Source of the DNA: Gemmatimonadaceae bacterium
GTDB lineage: Bacteria > Gemmatimonadota > Gemmatimonadetes > Gemmatimonadales > Gemmatimonadaceae
Reading direction: 5' to 3'
NCBI GenBank assembly: GCA_019637355.1
Contig: JAHBVT010000001.1
Location: 2,139,192 to 2,203,191 of the forward strand
DNA length: 64,000 nt
Shown: positions 38,370-48,889 of the stretch, piece by piece
Numbering within the stretch: the first letter of the stretch is position 1
Layout: the number at the start of each line of letters is the position of its first letter
Position numbers and translations under genes: made by a program
The notes under the pieces: model-generated
Databases searched by the model: none
What the model was told of the DNA's origin: nothing
Seen by the model: the letters and a program-made list of their open reading frames with translations, nothing else

Positions 38370-38987
38370 CTAGAAGCTGCCGAAGCGCAGGAGCAGGGTG
38401 GCGCTCGGACCGTGCAGCTGCCCGTTGGCCAGCTTCGGCACGTCGGCGCCGAACGCAATGCGATAGCCGACCGTGGTCCCGATGCGCATCCAGCGCGTCA
38501 CGTTGAGCTGCACGCCGACCTGCGGCTCGGTCAGCCCAAAGACCGTGGTGGAATCCTTCGTATTGCGCGGGCGCGAGTCATCCGGCCAGACCGAGATGCC
38601 GCCGCCGCCGAGCAGGAGGCCGTAGGTCGCGTGGACGAGCTTGGACGGCCGGGTGATGTACTCGATGGTGAATCCGCCATACGCGAAATCCATCTCGCCG
38701 CGCTGGGGGACGCCTTCGAGGATTGCGTCCACGTTGGCCGTTCCCTTGATTCCCATCCCGCCGAAGGCCAGCCGGCGGTTGAACACCGCGGCGCCGCCGC
38801 CGCCATTGAGCACCATCGTCTCGCCGGCAATCTGGGTGACCCGGAAGATCGGGCCGCCGAAGCCTCCGACGGAGGCGGGGGAATCACCGAGGAGCGTCTC
38901 GTCCTGAGCCTGCGCGGGAACGGCAGGGACGAGCAGGATGGCAGCGAACAGCGCCGCAAGACCGGCGCGCGAGGACGTGCGATGCAT
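38370..38987 (-). CDS. Predicted outer-membrane beta-barrel protein
   Basis: 205 residues. A signal peptide (LAALFAAILLVPAVPAQA) is followed by a glycine- and aromatic-rich region with alternating residues. It ends in GPSATLLLRFGSF, where a terminal phenylalanine is the usual barrel-insertion signal. No family recognised. It lies 81 bases downstream of the giant repeat-protein gene on the same strand and could be cotranscribed with it. Confidence 0.6.
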   Translation of the reverse strand: MHRTSSRAGLAALFAAILLVPAVPAQAQDETLLGDSPASVGGFGGPIFRVTQIAGETMVLNGGGGAAVFNRRLAFGGMGIKGTANVDAILEGVPQRGEMDFAYGGFTIEYITRPSKLVHATYGLLLGGGGISVWPDDSRPRNTKDSTTVFGLTEPQVGVQLNVTRWMRIGTTVGYRIAFGADVPKLANGQLHGPSATLLLRFGSF

Positions 38988-39068
38988 TGAATACTCCGAA
39001 ACAGGTGCGAGTGAGCGTTCTCTTGCTCGTCCTACGCAGCCGCGCCGGAGAGGTTTCCGCGTTCCGCC

Positions 39069-42000
39069 CTATGGATTGCACGCGGCCGGCCAGACTCCCT
39101 CGCCCGTGATGGGATTACCCGCGTTGCTACACGCCGTGGGCACGCTCAGCGTTCCGTTGACGGTCGTCGTGTGCCCCGCGAACAGGTTGAGCGTGGGAAT
39201 CGTCGTCGTACCCGAGAGAATGCTCATCGTGCCGTGCTGGTTGACGATGCCGTTATTGTTGAAGCCAGAGGCCACGGTCATCGTGCCTTCGTTCTCGATC
39301 GTCCCGGCGTTGATGTACCGGGTGACATTGAAGCCGGTAGGCATATCGACCAGTCCGGTCGAGGCGTTGGTCAGCGTCTGTCCCGTCATCGTCAAGGTCG
39401 GATTCGCCGCACCCGATATCGACGACAGCCGCAACGTGCCGTTATTCGTCCACGACTGCGGCGTGGTCAGCGTCGTGGTGCGGATGTCGATGAGCGCCGA
39501 CGGGCCGGTGGTGAGCGGTGCCGCGACGGTGGAGACGCCGTTGACGACCAGCGTTCCGTTCACCGCCAGGCCAGGGCCCGCGAGAGTGCCGGCCACGAGC
39601 GTCAGCGTATCGCCGAGCGGGATGGTCAGGGCGTTGGCCAACGTGGTGCCAGCACCGAGGTTGAGCGGCACCTTCACCGCCGGGACCGCGAGATCGGCAC
39701 TGACGGTGCCGGCGAAGGCCAGCGTGCCGCTGCCCGTGATCGAGCCGGTCGTGGCGGAGAATGCACCGTTGCTCGCCGTGAGCTGCGTCCCCGTACCGCC
39801 AAGCGTGATGTTGCCCGTGTTCGTGAAGCTGGGCGTCGTACCCGACTGCGAGACGATGAGCGTCGCCCCGCTGGCCACGGCGACGGTGCCCGAGCTCTGG
39901 TGGACGGAACTCGCGCGATTGATGGTCAAGGGGTGCACGACGTCGAGCAGGCCCTGGTTGTCCAGTTGCGCCTGCAGGGTCCGGCCGCCTCCGCCACCGA
40001 CGAGCGTGCGAATCGTGGCGTCCGGCTGGTTGCTGAGCGTGCCGCTGGTCACCGCAACCGCGCTGGTCCACCCTGAGGACTCCGCGTTCAATGCCAGCAA
40101 CCCGCGGTTGGTGAAGCCGCTCGGGAGGGTCAACGTGACGGAGCCCCAGACCGAGTTCGCGTTGACCAACACTTCGCCACCGGTGTTATCGACCGGTGCC
40201 GCCAGCGTGATGCTGCCGACGACGGCGAGGCGCCCCTCGACGAACAACGTGCCTGGACCATTCAGCGTGCCGCCGCTGATGCGCAGTGAGTCACCGGCGG
40301 GAATCGTGAGGTCCTCGGCCAACGCCGACGCCGTGCTGGAGAACAGCAGGCGCGTGCGCGCCGCCGCTGGGGATCCGATGGTGAGCGCCGCGCCCGTCAG
40401 TTGCAGCGTCCCGCCGAAGCCATTCACCTGGCCCCCACTGAGATCGACCGCACCGCCGCTGACGGCCAAGGTGCGCCCGGCGTCGAGCGAGATTACGCCG
40501 AGATTCTGGAAGCTCGGCGCCGCCCCGCTCTGCGTGATGGTCAGGTTGTGTGTCGTCAGGGCAATGGCGGAGCGATTGATGTGCTGCGACGCCGCGCGGT
40601 CGAGCGTCAGAGCCTGCTGGATGTCGAGCGTCCCGCTGTTGTCCAACTCAGCCCTGAGGACGCGGCTTCCGCCGGAGCCCGTCGCGGCGCGAATGGTGCC
40701 CCCACTGGCGTTGACCAGCGTGCCGTTCGTGACGGCAAGCGTCGGCGTATAGCCGAGGTTCTGCGCATCCAGGAGGATGAGGCCTTCGTTCGTGAAGCCG
40801 TTGGCGATCGTGAAGGTGAATCCGCCCGCAAAGCTGCTCGCGCGGACGTCCAGCACGCCGGTCGAGGGCAAGGTGACGGGCAGGTTGAGCGTGGCCGTCG
40901 CCATCGCGACGAGGCGTCCTTCGATGCTGAGCCCCGGCCCATTCAGCGTGCCGCCGACGATACGCAGCGAGTCACCGACCGGGATCGTATGCGCCGCGCT
41001 GAGTGTCGTGCCTGCGCCGAAGTTGAACCGCGTGCGCGCTGACGCCGGCGTGACGGTCAGCGTGACGTTGGATGTCGACAGCGTCCCTGACTCGCCGTCG
41101 AGGGTACCGTTGGCGAGGTCGAGCGCACCTGCCGTGACACTCATCGTGCGGCCCGAGCCAAGCGTGATGGCGCCGAGGTTCGTGAAGCTCTGTCCCGCGC
41201 CGGCGACGGTGAGGTCGGCGGCAGTGGCGTCGATGAGGCCAGTGGCCGCGTTGAGGTGGACGCCGCTGGCCCGGGTGATGGTGAGCGGCTGCTCCACGAG
41301 CAGCGTGCCGGAGTTCTCGAGCTGCGCGTTGAGCGCGCGCGTGCCGCCCGACCCCGCCAGCGAGCGAATGGTCGCGCCGAGGGCGTTCACCAGCGTACCC
41401 GTGTTCACGGTCAGTGCCGTCGCGTATCCGAGGTTGGCCGACACGAGGGTGATGAGCCCCTCATTCGTGAACCCGTTCCCCACCGTGACGGTGACGGAGC
41501 CGAACGCGTTGGTGGACCGCGCCTCCAGATGCCCGGTGCTCCCGACCGCGAACGGGGCGCTGATGGTGATCGGCGCGAGCGCGACGAGGTGGCCGTCCAC
41601 GCTCAGGCCCGGACCGCCGATGGTGCCGCCCGTGACGACCAGCGAGTCCCCCGCCGGCACGGTGTGGGCCGAGGCGAACGACGTCCCAGAGTTGAAGCGA
41701 AGGCGCGTGCGCACCGTCGCCGGCGTCATCGCGAGCGAGACGTTGGTCATATTCAGCGTCGCCGTGTCGCCGACCAGCGTGCCCTCGTCGAGGTCCAGCG
41801 CGATGCCAGTGGCGTTGAGTGCCCGCCCGGTCGCCATCGTGATGTCGCCGAGGTTCTGGAAACTGCCCCCAGTCTGCGAGATAGAGAGGTCGGCCGGGCC
41901 CAGCGCGAACGTCGAGCGATGCACGTGCGCCGCGCCGTTCTTCTGGATGAGCAGCGGGTGCTGGAGATCCAAGGCACCATCGTTGTCGAGCGCGGCGGCC

Positions 42001-45000
42001 AGCGTGCGCGTGCCGCCGCCTGTGCCGGGCAACGTGCGAATAGTCCCGGATGCCGCGTTCACCAACGTCCCGTTCGTGACTGCGAAGGTGGTCGAGTAGC
42101 CGAGATTGTTGGCGATCAGCTCGATCGTGCCTTCGTTGGTGAAGCCGTCCGCCACCGTCAGCGACGCGGCGCCGAAAGTGTTCTGTGACCGCACCTCGAT
42201 GGTGCCGCTACTCGGGACGGTGAGCGGCGTGGAGAGCCCCGCGTTCGACAGCGCCACGAGACGGCCCGCCACGGTCAGCGAGGGCCCGCCGAGCGTCCCG
42301 GAGATGAGGCGCAGCGAGTCACCCACCGGGACGGTGTAGGGCGCGTCGAATGCCGTGCCACCGAGCAGCACCAGTCGCGTGCGCATCCCGTCCGGCGACG
42401 CGACCAGCGTCACGCCGTTGAGGGAGAGAGTCGCGTCGTCGCCATCCAGGGTGCCGTTGGCGAGGTCGAGCATACCGCCGGTGAACGCCAAGCTGCGGCC
42501 GGCCTGGACTTCGATATGGCCGAGGTTCGTGAAGCTCGGCGTCGTGCCGGTCTGCGACACGGTGACGTTGGCCGCGTCCACGACCAACGTCGAGCGGTTC
42601 ACGTGCGCCGCCGACGCTTTGTTGATCGTGAGCGGCTGCAGCAGCTCGATCGTGCCGGAGTTGTCGAGTTGCGCAGTGAGGCTGCGGGTTCCGCCGGAGC
42701 CCACGAGACTGCGGATGCGGCCACCGTCGGCGTTCACCAACGTGCCATTCGTGACCGCGAACGTCGTGCCATAACCGAGATTGGCCGAGATGAGCTCGAT
42801 CGTGCCTTCGTTGGTGAAGCCGTCGACGACGGTCAGCGTGACGCCGCCGAAGAGGTTGGATGACCTGGCTTCGAGCGTACCGGCGGGATCCATCGTGACG
42901 GGCGCGGCGATGTTGCTGCTGCCCGCCGACACGTAGCGGCCCACCACCGTGAGGCCCGGACCGCCAAGCGTGCCACCCACGACGATCAACGAATCGCCGG
43001 CCGGAATGGTGTACGGCGTCGTATAGCTGGTCCCGGTGTTGTAGTGGAACCGCGTACGGGCGCTGGCAGGTGTCGCGGTCAGCGCCACGTTCCCCAGCGA
43101 CAGCGTCGCACTGTCGCCCACCAGCGTGCCGTCCGAGAGATTGACCGCGCCGCCGGTGATGCTCAACGTGCGTCCAGTGGCCAGGTGGATGCTCCCGAGG
43201 TTCGTGAAGCTCGGCGAGGTGCCGGTCTGCGTGACGGTCAGGTTGGCGGCATCCAAGGTGAACGAGCCGCGGTTCACGTGCGCCGCAGAGGCTCGACTCA
43301 ATGTCGTCGTCGTCTGGAAGTCCAGCGTGCCGTCATTGTCCAGCTCAGCGGCGATCGTACGCAACCCGCCACTCCCGGCGAAGGTGCGAACGGTACCGCT
43401 GGGCGCATTGACGAGGGTCCCGCTCGACACCGTGAAGGTGCTAGAGTACCCTGCGTCCGCCGCGCGGAGTTCGATGGTTCCCGTGTTCGTGAATCCGCTG
43501 GACACGCTGAGATTGACGCTCCCGCCGATGTTGCTCGACCGCGCTTCAAGGACGCCCGATTCCTCGGTGGTCACCGGCGCCGTGATGGTCGCGCTCCCGA
43601 GCGCGACGAGGCGGCCCGCGACGATGAGGTCTGGGGCGTGCAAGGTTCCGCCGACCACGCGCAGGGAATCATCGGACGGGATGGTGAAGGGCGACGCGAA
43701 CGAGGTGCCCGCGTTGAAATGCACCCGCGCACGCAGCGCCTCAGGCGTCGTGACGAGCGACAGCGAGCTGATCGAAAGCGTCGCATCGTGCCCCGTGAGC
43801 ACACCACCCTCAAGATCCAGCGTGCCGCCCGTCACGCTCATCTGCCGGTCGGGCGCCATCGTGATGCTGCCGAGGTTCGTGAAGCTCGGGCCGGCACCGC
43901 TCTGTACGACGGAGAGATTGGCGGCGGTCAGCTCGATCGCGCTGCGGTTGACGTGTGCCGACGCCGAGCGGTTAATTGCCAGCGCCTGCTGAATATCGAG
44001 GGTCCCGCTGTTGTCGAGTTCCGCGCCGAGCGTGCGCGCACCGCCGGCCCCCACGAGCGACCGGATGGTCCCGGTTGCCGCATTGACGAGCGTGCCGTTA
44101 GTCACGCGGAACTCGTTCGAATACCCCGCGTTGGCGCTGACGAGTTCGATGGTCCCGTGATTGGTGAACCCGTCGGTGACCGTGAAGATCGTGGTGCCCG
44201 CTACGCTCGACGAACGCGACTCCAGCGTGCCGGTGGTCTCCGTCACGAGCGGGGCCGCAAGCGTGAACGACCCCAAGGCGACCACGCGCCCGGCCACGAC
44301 GACCGCCGGTGCGTTGAGCGTGCCGCTGAGGACGCGCAGGGAGTCGCCGACCGGCACCAACAGCGTGTCGACGAAGCTCGTCCCCGTGCCGAGGGCCAAG
44401 CGCGCCCGCAACGAGCCGACGTCGGCGTCGATGGCGGTCCCCGAGAAGCTCACCGTGCCCGAGTCGCTGACAAGACTACCGTCGCGCAGGTGCACCGTGC
44501 CGGTGGTGAAGGCGAGCTGCCGGCCCGTGAGCACCTCGATTGCGCCGAGGTTGGTGAAGCTGCCGCTGGGTCCGAGGTTGAACGTGAGCGTGCCGGCCCC
44601 GATGGTCAGCGAATCCCGGTGCACGTGTGCCACATTGATGCGGCTGACGGTCAGGTTGGCCAGCACCTCGAGCGTACCCGAGTTGTCGAGCTGTGCGTCG
44701 AGCGTACGGATGCCGCCGGCGCCCACTGCGCTCCGGATGATGCCTCCGACGGCGTTGACCAGCGGCCCATTCTGCACGCGCAGGCCCGCCGAGTAGCCCA
44801 AGTTCATCGAACTGAGTTCGATGGTCCCGGTGTTCGTAAAGCTCTCATCGATGGTTGCCTCGACGCTGCCGATCGTGCCGTTGCCACGTACCTCGATGGT
44901 GCCGCCCGGCGCGGTCACCACCGGACCGAAGAGCACCGCGTTGCCGAGCAAGATGTGCCGCCCCTCAGGCCGCCACTCCGGTGCGGTGAAGTTCCCGCCG

Positions 45001-48000
45001 AAGAACCGCAACGAGTCGCCCGCCGCGATCGTCACCGGGTGCGTGAAGGTCACGCCAGCCGAATTGGATTCCCAGCGGCTGCGCGACGTCGTGAAGTCCA
45101 CGCTCGCCGCGCCGACGTTCCACAGGGTCACGACTCCCGAGTCGCCCACGATCTCGCCGGGCGCGAAGTCTACGCTGCCGCCGGTGATGCGGAGCTGCCG
45201 ACTGGCGCGGATAATGATCAGCCCTTCGTTCGTGAAGGACGGGGAGGCACCGCTCTGCGTGACCAGCAGGGTCTGCGTGGCCACGTCGATCGTGCCGCGG
45301 TTGCGATGCGTCGTTCCCGCCCGGTCGATCTGCAGCGACTGCTGCACCTCGATGCTCCCCTCGTTGTCGAGCGCGGCGTCGATGATCCGCGAGCCGGACG
45401 CCCCGATGTCGGACAGCAGCGTGCCCGTCGGACCGAGATGCAGTTGGCCCGCAGTCACGCGGATCGTGCTCGTCCATCCGCCGTTCGCCGACGACATCAC
45501 GGCCGCGCCGTCGATCGTCATCGTCGAGGATGTCGTGAGTCGCGCGCTCACGCTGCCCGCGCCGCCACCGATGACCTCGAGCGTACCGACCGTATCGACG
45601 TACAGCGGCGCATTGTGGACGACATCCCCGACCACGCGGTAGAGGCCGCGGACGCGGTGGCTGCCGCTGCCGCCCACGGCGCTCGCGTTTCGCGACTGCA
45701 GCACCCCGTTCGGCGCGATGTCCACGCCGAGCCCGGTGGAGAGCGTGCCTGCGGTGACGTCGAGCGTCTGCGTGCCGCTCGCGCCGCCGACCTGCACCAA
45801 GGCACCGGCGTAGGACGCGCTGAGCGTCACGGTGTATGTGCCAGCCAAGTCGATGGCGACGGTATCCGTGGCCACCGGCACGCGGCCCTGGCTCCAGTTC
45901 GTCGGCTCGGACCAGAGGCCGCCGGCCGGATTGGTCCACGAGTTCGTCACGCCCGCGAGCACGATGTCGAACTCCGACGTCGTGGACGGCAGCAAGCCGG
46001 ACGACGTGGCGGACAGCGTGTAGCCGTTCGCGGCGACGTTGATCGACAGGTCTGGGAAGGTCGCGACGCCATTGACCGCCGTGACGGTCAGCGTGCCGCC
46101 GAGCGTCGCGCCGCCGGGATTCGCTCCGAGCGCGAGGGTCACCGGTCCGTCAAACCCGCCGGCGAGGGCGTCGTCGTCAGTCAACGCGTGCACGATCACC
46201 GGTGGCGCCAGCGCCGCATTGACGGTGCCGCCGATGGGCTCTTGCGCAAAGACCAGCTTGGTGGCCGCGGCAGCGGCGAGCGTAATCGTCCCGGTCGTGT
46301 CGCTCGTGAGCCCCTCGGCGCCGACTTCAAGCGTGTACGCGCCCGGTAGGTCAAGGAGGAGATTGCTGAAGCTCGCGACACCGGCCACGGCAGCGACGTC
46401 GGTCGTGCCGCTGAGCTCGGCGCCGGCCGGCGAGGTCGCGATGGCGACGCTCAGCACGCCGGTGAACGTGTTCGCGAAGTTGCCGTACGCGTCGAAGGCG
46501 CTCGCCAGGATCGCGGGCGTCAGCGCCACACCGGTTGTCCCGGTCGTCGGCGCCTGCGTGATCGCGACGCGAGAGACGTCCCCGGCCGTGACGGTGAACG
46601 CATTGGTGGACCCGTTCGCGGCGCCGGACGTCGTCGCGTCCAGCACGTAGCCGGCCCCGGCGACGGTGAGCTTCAGGTCATCGAAGACGGCGATGCCGTT
46701 CTCCGCCACCACGGTCGTGGTGCCGCTGAGGACGGCCCCGCCGGGTCCGCTTGCGACGACCATCGTCACCGGCCCGTCGAAGTCGGTCGCCACGGCGCCG
46801 CCGGCGGTGCGCGCCTCGACGACGATCTGCGGCGTGAGCGTCACACCGGCGACCTGTGCACCCACCGAGGTCGTGACGACGAGCGCGGCCAGACCTTGAT
46901 CGACCACGTCAAAGGGCGCGCTCACGGTTCCGACGGCGTTGGCGGCGCTCGGCACGAGCGTGTAGCCCGTCCCCGCCTCGCTGACGGTCAGGTTGTTGAA
47001 GCAGGCCGCGCCGCCCGAGGCGGCCACGATGGTCGTGCCGCCGAGCGTAGCAGCACCGGGATTGTTGCCCAGCGCCATCGTGATGTTGCCGCTGAACGAT
47101 GGCATCGGGCGGCCGAGGACGTCCTCGACGGCCACGCACACGGCTGGGACAATCGGCACACCGACAGCGACGTGCGCCGGCTGCGACGTGAAGACGATGC
47201 GCGCCGGCGCGCTCGCGCCCGCCGTGTAGAGCGCGGTGATCGCGGAAGGGTCCAGCGCGCCGGAATAGATCCGCAGTTCGTCGATGTCGCCAGCGAAGAA
47301 CGCATCGGTCCCATCCACGCCGCGCCCGAGCCGCGTGAACGTCCCGCCGGAGGGGATGGACACGTATGGGTTGCCGGTGATCCACGGCGTCCCGTTGCGA
47401 TACACCGTGACGGAGTTGCTGAACGAGTCGGCGACCACCACGAGATGGTGGAAGAGTCCGTCGATCGTCGGCGCGAGCGCGCCGCCGCCTTGGGTATCGA
47501 GATACGTGAACCCGCCGTCGCTGCCGTGGCCGAGCGTCAACGCGGGCGCCAGCCCAGTCCCCTGCGACAGATACGCCACCTGCGTGCTCAGCGAGGTCCG
47601 GTTGCGTACGAACAGCGAGATGGTCCACGACCCGGACGGCACCAGCGCCGAGGTGAACTGCGCGTGCGCGCCCTCGCCGTCGAGGGTCAACACGCCGTCA
47701 GCGACCGTGGCAGCGCCGAGCAGGCTTCCACTGGCACTTCCCGCCACGTCCGTGAGTCCCGACGTGAAGGGGAAGTGGTGCAGGAGCTGCACCGTCGGCG
47801 TGGAGGCCGCGAAGACGGCTGGTTGGCCCGTGTTGCCGGTGAAGTTGGCGGTCAGCGCCTGCGCACCCGTCGTGGTGGCGAGCGTCCACGTGGTGCTCGC
47901 GAGGCCGTTGGCATCGGTGACGACCGGCGAGGTGCCGACCCCGCCGTCGCCGCCCGCGACGAAGTTCACGCTCACGCCGGCCATCGGCAGGTTGTCGCTG

Positions 48001-48818
48001 GCACGCACGCGCACCACCACCGGCGCCGACAGGGTCTGGCCGGGCAAACCAACCTGGTTGTTCCCAGACACGACCTCGATGGTCGCCGCCCGCGGGAGGA
48101 CGACCACGCTCACCGTGTCCGTCTGCCCCGAGAGCAAGAACGCCTCGATGCGCGCCTCGCCACGGCCGGCCAGCGTCGTGCCGCTGCCCGCGGTGGCGGC
48201 GGAGATGGTCGCCAGCGACGGGCTCAGTGATCGCCAGCCGATCGGCGTGTTGGCGATCGGCAGCGAGTCGGCACCGAGCGCCTGCCCCGTGAAGGCGAAG
48301 GCGTTCCCAGACAGCACCGTATCCGCACGTGGCGTGATCTGTACGCTGACCGCGTCGGCGCCCACGCCCACATAGTCCACGTCGATGGTCGGCGCGGGCG
48401 GGGGCGGCGCGCCAGCCCGCGTCGGGACGACGGTGACCGACACCGGCCCGCCGCGGAAGACGGTGTCGCCGCTGGCGTTGATGTAGGCGAGTGACAGCGC
48501 CATCACCTCGCCGGAAGCCGAGCCCAGCGGCACGGTGAGGCTCAGCGGCACCGAGTCGGCCCCGCTGGGGAAGTCCACCACCCGGTCCACAACGACATCG
48601 CCGGCAGCATTGTGCAGGAGCACGCGCACGCGATCGAAGGGCACGAGTTCGCTCAGGACGGAACTGGCGATGTCACCGGCCCGGAACTGCGGAGCAAACG
48701 AGAAGCCGCGGGCCACCCAGCGCCCTTCGGGCGCCGTGACCTCGCGGCCGCAGCTCAACGCAGAAATGACCCCCAGCGCCGCGATGGCGATGGGACGGCG
48801 GAAGGGGCGGAATGGCAC
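39069..48818 (-). CDS. Giant tandem-repeat surface lipoprotein (3249 aa)
   Basis: GTG start; MPFRPFRRP leads to a signal sequence ending GVISALSC, a plausible lipobox. In order: an Ig-like region (~190-335, with a Big_1-type unit ending in LTANFTGNTGQP), a LamG/concanavalin-like domain (~345-530, HFPFTSGLTDVAG and DELRIYSGAL), four ~100-residue Ig-like repeats (~541-950), then a G/T/S-rich solenoid. The solenoid opens with SWTNPAGGLWSEPTNWSQG and has about nine copies of a ~225-residue repeat. Each repeat contains FTNxGxI, GDSLRxxGGTL, GTLVNAxxGxIR and LDNSGTL. It ends without a barrel or sorting signal. Probably an adhesin or matrix protein; inferred. Confidence 0.82.
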   Translation of the reverse strand: MPFRPFRRPIAIAALGVISALSCGREVTAPEGRWVARGFSFAPQFRAGDIASSVLSELVPFDRVRVLLHNAAGDVVVDRVVDFPSGADSVPLSLTVPLGSASGEVMALSLAYINASGDTVFRGGPVSVTVVPTRAGAPPPPAPTIDVDYVGVGADAVSVQITPRADTVLSGNAFAFTGQALGADSLPIANTPIGWRSLSPSLATISAATAGSGTTLAGRGEARIEAFLLSGQTDTVSVVVLPRAATIEVVSGNNQVGLPGQTLSAPVVVRVRASDNLPMAGVSVNFVAGGDGGVGTSPVVTDANGLASTTWTLATTTGAQALTANFTGNTGQPAVFAASTPTVQLLHHFPFTSGLTDVAGSASGSLLGAATVADGVLTLDGEGAHAQFTSALVPSGSWTISLFVRNRTSLSTQVAYLSQGTGLAPALTLGHGSDGGFTYLDTQGGGALAPTIDGLFHHLVVVADSFSNSVTVYRNGTPWITGNPYVSIPSGGTFTRLGRGVDGTDAFFAGDIDELRIYSGALDPSAITALYTAGASAPARIVFTSQPAHVAVGVPIVPAVCVAVEDVLGRPMPSFSGNITMALGNNPGAATLGGTTIVAASGGAACFNNLTVSEAGTGYTLVPSAANAVGTVSAPFDVVDQGLAALVVTTSVGAQVAGVTLTPQIVVEARTAGGAVATDFDGPVTMVVASGPGGAVLSGTTTVVAENGIAVFDDLKLTVAGAGYVLDATTSGAANGSTNAFTVTAGDVSRVAITQAPTTGTTGVALTPAILASAFDAYGNFANTFTGVLSVAIATSPAGAELSGTTDVAAVAGVASFSNLLLDLPGAYTLEVGAEGLTSDTTGTITLAAAAATKLVFAQEPIGGTVNAALAPPVIVHALTDDDALAGGFDGPVTLALGANPGGATLGGTLTVTAVNGVATFPDLSINVAANGYTLSATSSGLLPSTTSEFDIVLAGVTNSWTNPAGGLWSEPTNWSQGRVPVATDTVAIDLAGTYTVTLSASYAGALVQVGGASGTQTLDVTAGTLSTGLGVDIAPNGVLQSRNASAVGGSGSHRVRGLYRVVGDVVHNAPLYVDTVGTLEVIGGGAGSVSARLTTSSTMTIDGAAVMSSANGGWTSTIRVTAGQLHLGPTGTLLSDIGASGSRIIDAALDNEGSIEVQQSLQIDRAGTTHRNRGTIDVATQTLLVTQSGASPSFTNEGLIIIRASRQLRITGGSVDFAPGEIVGDSGVVTLWNVGAASVDFTTSRSRWESNSAGVTFTHPVTIAAGDSLRFFGGNFTAPEWRPEGRHILLGNAVLFGPVVTAPGGTIEVRGNGTIGSVEATIDESFTNTGTIELSSMNLGYSAGLRVQNGPLVNAVGGIIRSAVGAGGIRTLDAQLDNSGTLEVLANLTVSRINVAHVHRDSLTIGAGTLTFNLGPSGSFTNLGAIEVLTGRQLAFTTGTVHLRDGSLVSDSGTVSFSGTAIDADVGSLRARLALGTGTSFVDTLLVPVGDSLRVLSGTLNAPAVVVAGRVVALGSFTLAAPLVTETTGTLESRSSSVAGTTIFTVTDGFTNHGTIELVSANAGYSNEFRVTNGTLVNAATGTIRSLVGAGGARTLGAELDNSGTLDIQQALAINRSASAHVNRSAIELTAANLSVVQSGAGPSFTNLGSITMAPDRQMSVTGGTLDLEGGVLTGHDATLSISSLSLVTTPEALRARVHFNAGTSFASPFTIPSDDSLRVVGGTLHAPDLIVAGRLVALGSATITAPVTTEESGVLEARSSNIGGSVNLSVSSGFTNTGTIELRAADAGYSSTFTVSSGTLVNAPSGTVRTFAGSGGLRTIAAELDNDGTLDFQTTTTLSRASAAHVNRGSFTLDAANLTVTQTGTSPSFTNLGSIHLATGRTLSITGGAVNLSDGTLVGDSATLSLGNVALTATPASARTRFHYNTGTSYTTPYTIPAGDSLIVVGGTLGGPGLTVVGRYVSAGSSNIAAPVTMDPAGTLEARSSNLFGGVTLTVVDGFTNEGTIELISANLGYGTTFAVTNGTLVNADGGRIRSLVGSGGTRSLTAQLDNSGTIELLQPLTINKASAAHVNRSTLVVDAANVTVSQTGTTPSFTNLGHIEVQAGRSLAFTGGMLDLANGTLDGDDATLSLNGVTLVASPDGMRTRLVLLGGTAFDAPYTVPVGDSLRLISGTLGGPSLTVAGRLVALSNAGLSTPLTVPSSGTIEVRSQNTFGAASLTVADGFTNEGTIELIANNLGYSTTFAVTNGTLVNAASGTIRTLPGTGGGTRTLAAALDNDGALDLQHPLLIQKNGAAHVHRSTFALGPADLSISQTGGSFQNLGDITMATGRALNATGIALDLDEGTLVGDTATLNMTNVSLAMTPATVRTRLRFNSGTSFASAHTVPAGDSLVVTGGTIGGPGLSVDGHLVALAPITISAPFAVGSTGHLEARSTNAFGSVTVTVGNGFTNEGLITLVSANLGYATALTVNTGTLVNALGATIRSLAGSGGTRALNAQLENSGTLLVEQPLTITRASGVHLNAATGLIDATAADLTVAGAGQSFTNLGAITLGSGRTMSVTAGALDLANGTLDGESGTLSTSNVTLTVTPASARTRFNFGAGTTLSAAHTIPVGDSLRIVGGTLNGPGLSIEGRLVAMATATLNLPVTLPSTGVLDVRASSFAGGFTFTIANGFTNEGLILLDAQNLGYTPTLAVTNGTLVNASGGTIRAATGSGGSRVLRAELDNSGTLDIQQALTLDRAASQHINRSAIALTTHNLTITQSGAAPSFQNLGVISLDAGRTLAVSGGAVDLSGGQVNGFGGTLQLTGAALTIGSPAAARTRLLFSSTASALAEDLTIPAGDSLRISGGTLNGPGTLFVEGRLAVVGSITLAAPVDNTGGEVLVNANSVWGSVTLTLPSGFTNRGLLALNAESSGWTSAVAVTSGTLSNQPDATIRTLVGGGGGRTLQAQLDNQGLLDVVHPLTINRASSVHQSSGTVAVASGATLIVSQSGTTPSFTNTGNITLGGTGTQLTASNGAFSATTGSITGSGTLAFAGTVSADLAVPAVKVPLNLGAGTTLANALTIPLGDTLTLVAGTLAGPGLAVNGTLVVNGVSTVAAPLTTGPSALIDIRTTTLTTPQSWTNNGTLRLSSISGAANPTLTMTGQTLTNASTGLVDMPTGFNVTRYINAGTIENEGTMTVASGFNNNGIVNQHGTMSILSGTTTIPTLNLFAGHTTTVNGTLSVPTACSNAGNPITGEGVWPAACNP
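39300..45100 (-). repeat. About nine tandem ~675-bp coding repeats
   Basis: The GDSLR-type motif recurs at roughly 45010, 44340, 43660, 42990, 42310, 41640, 40970, 40290 and 39610, an average spacing of about 675 bases. Repeats are diverged at DNA level but keep the same order of beta-strand motifs. The first and last copies are the most degenerate. Confidence 0.85.
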
Positions 48819-48889
48819 GCACAGAACGTGCGCCCCAAACCGCCCCTTCGCAAGAAACCTAGGTCACAATTTCGACCCGGCTGGCGCCC

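Noticed and set aside
39300-45100. Tandem repeats as a CRISPR array or satellite
   Set aside because: The period is ~675 bases, in frame, with protein-level conservation; there are no short identical repeats with spacers.
43044-46349. A plus-strand open frame of about 1100 codons opposite the giant repeat gene
   Set aside because: It is Arg/Ala/His-rich without domains and mirrors codon bias of the repeat protein on the other strand.
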